This document shows positions 5,248 through 7,059 of a DNA stretch of 7,059 nucleotides, piece by piece. A program made the position numbers and the translations under genes. Below the pieces are notes generated by a model, which was not told the DNA's origin, did no database searches, and was given only the letters and a program-made list of their open reading frames with translations. Source of the stretch: an uncultured Phycisphaera sp. (lineage in GTDB: Bacteria > Planctomycetota > Phycisphaerae > Phycisphaerales > SM1A02). Location of the stretch: assembly GCA_937911845.1 (NCBI GenBank), contig CALDQF010000490.1, forward strand, positions 1 through 7,059. Direction: 5' to 3'. Numbering within the stretch: the first letter of the stretch is position 1; each line of letters opens with the position of its first letter.

Positions 5248-6687
5248 ATGTTGGCGATTGCTTTGTGTTCAGTTATTTTCAGTCAATACGGCCACTTGGC
5301 CTGGTCGGATGAGTTCAACGGTACCTCGCTGGACTCCACCAAATGGACCCCTCAATACGGCGATGGTTCTCAATATGGCATTCCAGGCTGGGGCAACAAC
5401 GAGTTGCAGTCTTACACCGGGAATCCGTCCAACCTGTTCGTACAAGATGGCCGGCTGCATATCGTGGCTCAAAAGCAAGGGAACCAGTACACCTCAGCCC
5501 GCATTCGTACTTTAGGAAAAGGCGAATTTACGTACGGGCGCATGGAGGCTTCAATCAAAGTTCCAGCACCCGGTGCAGGACTATGGCCTGCATTTTGGAT
5601 GCTCCCCTCTGGTGGTTCTTGGCCTTGTGATGGAGAAATTGATATAATGGAACAATGGGCTAACGATTGGCCAACAAACGTAACAACAGGAGCTGCACAT
5701 ATTGGCACCTGCCCTTTTTCACAAGCAACACACCATTATAAGTCTTTTCAACATCAAAGTCAAACAGGAAATTACGCCTCTGATTTTCATTTATACGGAG
5801 TTGAGTGGGATGAAGACTACATCGCTTGGTATGTAGATGGGGTTAAGGTTTATCAAATCTCTCCAACAAGTTATCCTACTATCCCTGCTCAACATTCATG
5901 GCCTTTCAATTCAAATGAGTGGTATTTAATCTTAAATTTAGCCATTACTCAAAGCGGCCCAAACTCTTTAACTGTTTTTCCTTCTCAAATTGAGGTTGAT
6001 TACATAAAGGTTTACGAAAACAATGGTGTTTTGGGTTGTAAGGATCCTCAAGCGCTAAATTATAATTCACTAGCAACAATTGCCAACGGAAGCTGTGAAT
6101 ATCAAGTTACTTTTAGAGTAGACATGAATAATGTTTCTTCTACATTTAGTGTTCCAGAAGTTAATGGGACGTTTAACAACTGGTGTGGAAACTGTTGGCC
6201 AATGCAAGATCCTGATGGAGATGGTGTTTGGGAAAAGCAAGTTACAATGCTAGAGGGAAATTATGAGCTCAAATTTAGTGCAGACAACTGGTCAATCTCT
6301 GAGTCACTAGACCCAGCCTGGGCGTGTACCAACGGCAATGCACAATACACAAACCGAACTCTTGTGGTTGATGAAAACAGGGTTATTTGTCCGCAGTGGG
6401 GTGCCTGCACACCTACATGTAACTCAATTATTATTTCTGATGTTTCTGAACATCAACAAAAAACAAACGCACTCTACCCCAACCCAAGTTTTGGGATTTT
6501 TAAATTAAACAACAGTAATTTTTCAAGCTTAAGTGTTATTGATGTAATAGGAAAAACGGTTTACAACAATCCTAAAATAAAAAACCTAAACTCTATTAAT
6601 CTAAAACATCTTCCGGCCGGTTTTTATCAATGTGTTTTATCTTCTGAAAAAGAGCAACACTTTCAAAAAATTCAAATTTTAAAATAG
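5248..6687 (+). CDS. Secreted GH16 endo-beta-1,3-glucanase (laminarinase) with accessory domain and T9SS tail
   Basis: This 479-aa extracellular enzyme probably cleaves internal bonds of laminarin-type beta-glucans. A short hydrophobic leader (LAIALCSVIFSQ, residues 2-13) precedes a GH16 domain at about 17-258. That domain has WSDEFNG (19-25), WGNNELQSY (48-56), GRMEASIKVP (97-106), LWPAFWMLP (112-120) and the catalytic motif EIDIME, where E130 is the nucleophile, E135 the acid/base and D132 the assisting Asp. A cysteine-bearing linker (GCKDPQALNYN...GSCEY, 263-285) leads to a ~95-aa beta domain (VTFRVDMN, GTFNNWCGNC, DPDGDGVWEK, GNYELKFS), resembling starch-binding-like modules. The end (about 409-479: LYPNPSFGIFKL, LSVIDVIGKTVY, LPAGFYQCVL) is a T9SS type A sorting domain. 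The ATG at 5248 is the only standard start after the in-frame stop at 5203, but the leader then lacks a basic n-region. The gene changes composition from about 5512 onward. The GH3 gene starts 5 nt after its stop. Confidence 0.93.
   Translation: MLAIALCSVIFSQYGHLAWSDEFNGTSLDSTKWTPQYGDGSQYGIPGWGNNELQSYTGNPSNLFVQDGRLHIVAQKQGNQYTSARIRTLGKGEFTYGRMEASIKVPAPGAGLWPAFWMLPSGGSWPCDGEIDIMEQWANDWPTNVTTGAAHIGTCPFSQATHHYKSFQHQSQTGNYASDFHLYGVEWDEDYIAWYVDGVKVYQISPTSYPTIPAQHSWPFNSNEWYLILNLAITQSGPNSLTVFPSQIEVDYIKVYENNGVLGCKDPQALNYNSLATIANGSCEYQVTFRVDMNNVSSTFSVPEVNGTFNNWCGNCWPMQDPDGDGVWEKQVTMLEGNYELKFSADNWSISESLDPAWACTNGNAQYTNRTLVVDENRVICPQWGACTPTCNSIIISDVSEHQQKTNALYPNPSFGIFKLNNSNFSSLSVIDVIGKTVYNNPKIKNLNSINLKHLPAGFYQCVLSSEKEQHFQKIQILK
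5512..5640 (+). other. Base-composition and codon-usage transition inside the GH16 gene
   Basis: Before about 5510 the GH16 gene uses TTG/CTG for leucine and CGN for arginine (5341-5400 is 31/60 G+C). The first TTA leucine is at 5512, and codons are mixed up to the catalytic motif. Beyond 5640 the gene is AT-rich (5641-5700 is 26/60, 5761-5820 is 24/60), falling to 15/60 near its end and in the next gene. The reading frame and the GH16 fold continue without a break. The exact point cannot be set because the conserved GH16 core masks it. Causes could be homologous recombination, gene transfer or an assembly join. Confidence 0.7.
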
Positions 6688-6692
6688 TTTTT

Positions 6693-7059
6693 ATGCGCAA
6701 TATAATTTTACCCCTTCTTTCGTTTGTGTTGTTTTTATCTGCATGTGAAATAGAACCAAACAACAAATCTTTTTCGTTAATTGAAGAAGACGAAAAAAAA
6801 ATAACTGCTTTATTAAACAAAATGTCTGTTGAAGAAAAAGTTGGTCAAACATGTCAAATTACACTAGATGCTATTCTTCAAAAAGACAAATCAAACAAGC
6901 TTATTGAGCCCCATCAAATCGATTTAAAAAAATTAGATGAGGCTATAAATAAGTATAAGGTAGGGTCTATTTTAAATGTCTCTAATCATACTTTTACACT
7001 TGAAAAGTGGAATGGGATTGTTAAAACGATACAAGATGTAGCTGCAAAATCTAGCACTG
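6693..7059 (+). CDS. GH3 beta-glucosidase lipoprotein, N-terminal part (3'-truncated)
   Basis: The first 122 residues are visible; the frame is open at the right edge. The ATG at 6693 lies 5 nt after the GH16 stop, so the two genes should form an operon. The N-terminus is a lipoprotein signal, MRNIILPLLSFVLFLSAC, with lipobox LSAC and lipidated Cys18. Acidic residues follow (CEIEP), in the place where Bacteroidota lipoproteins can carry surface-export signals. LLNKMSVEEKVGQ (40-52) is the hallmark opening of GH3 glucosidases, and KYKVGSILNVSNHT followed by KTIQDVAAKSST fits the same domain leading up to its first catalytic-site strands. Expected role: release of glucose from beta-gluco-oligosaccharides made by the GH16 enzyme, at the periplasm or cell surface. 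The catalytic Asp lies beyond the window, so activity and linkage preference cannot be judged. Codon use is strongly AT-rich, like the 3' part of the GH16 gene. Confidence 0.88.
   Translation, partial: MRNIILPLLSFVLFLSACEIEPNNKSFSLIEEDEKKITALLNKMSVEEKVGQTCQITLDAILQKDKSNKLIEPHQIDLKKLDEAINKYKVGSILNVSNHTFTLEKWNGIVKTIQDVAAKSST

Noticed and set aside
5096..5515. 139-codon plus-strand open frame overlapping the GH16 start
   Set aside because: It runs in another frame of the clear GH16 coding sequence, and its translation is an arbitrary Cys/Pro/Arg/Ser-rich mixture.
5500..5640. Frameshift or gene breakage at the composition change in the GH16 gene
   Set aside because: The frame is continuous, and the GH16 motifs before (WGNNELQSY, GRMEASIKVP) and after (EIDIME) occur in the correct order and spacing.

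Overview
The window reads as part of a beta-1,3-glucan (laminarin-type) utilisation locus, probably from a marine Bacteroidota. The clearest taxonomic signal is the C-terminal type IX secretion (T9SS) sorting domain on the GH16 enzyme, supported by the GCxDP-NYN-GSCEY linker typical of marine Flavobacteriia. The first ~5.5 kb has moderately high GC (2161-2220 is 38/60 G+C) with TTG/CTG leucine and CGN arginine codons. The last ~1.4 kb is AT-rich (6541-6600 and 6781-6840 are each 15/60 G+C) and uses TTA leucine and AGA arginine. The switch lies inside one intact gene, so the two halves may not share a genome of origin.

Layout. (1) 2-1230: two overlapping sugar ABC-importer permeases of the MalF/UgpA and MalG/UgpE types, the first truncated by the window edge. 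(2) 1234-4560: an 1108-aa cytoplasmic protein, 3 nt after the second permease, that I read as a GH94-clan glycoside phosphorylase, best matching the GH149 beta-1,3-oligoglucan phosphorylase type. (3) 4559-4591: a hairpin at the end of this operon, with a good U-tract only on the minus strand. (4) 4592-5247: about 650 nt without a sure gene. It holds a candidate 77-aa minus-strand membrane peptide (4667-4900), several short repeats and dyads (4933-5008) and a very AT-rich patch (5001-5040). (5) 5248-6687: a secreted GH16 endo-beta-1,3-glucanase with an accessory domain and T9SS tail. (6) 6693-7059: the start of a GH3 beta-glucosidase lipoprotein, cut by the window end.

How the parts would work together (inference): the GH16 enzyme cuts laminarin outside the cell, and the GH3 lipoprotein trims oligosaccharides at the envelope. 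The ABC importer brings oligosaccharides into the cytoplasm, where the phosphorylase releases glucose-1-phosphate and saves ATP. This scheme depends on the two halves belonging to one genome. The abrupt composition change within the GH16 gene makes a recombination junction or an assembly chimera a serious alternative.
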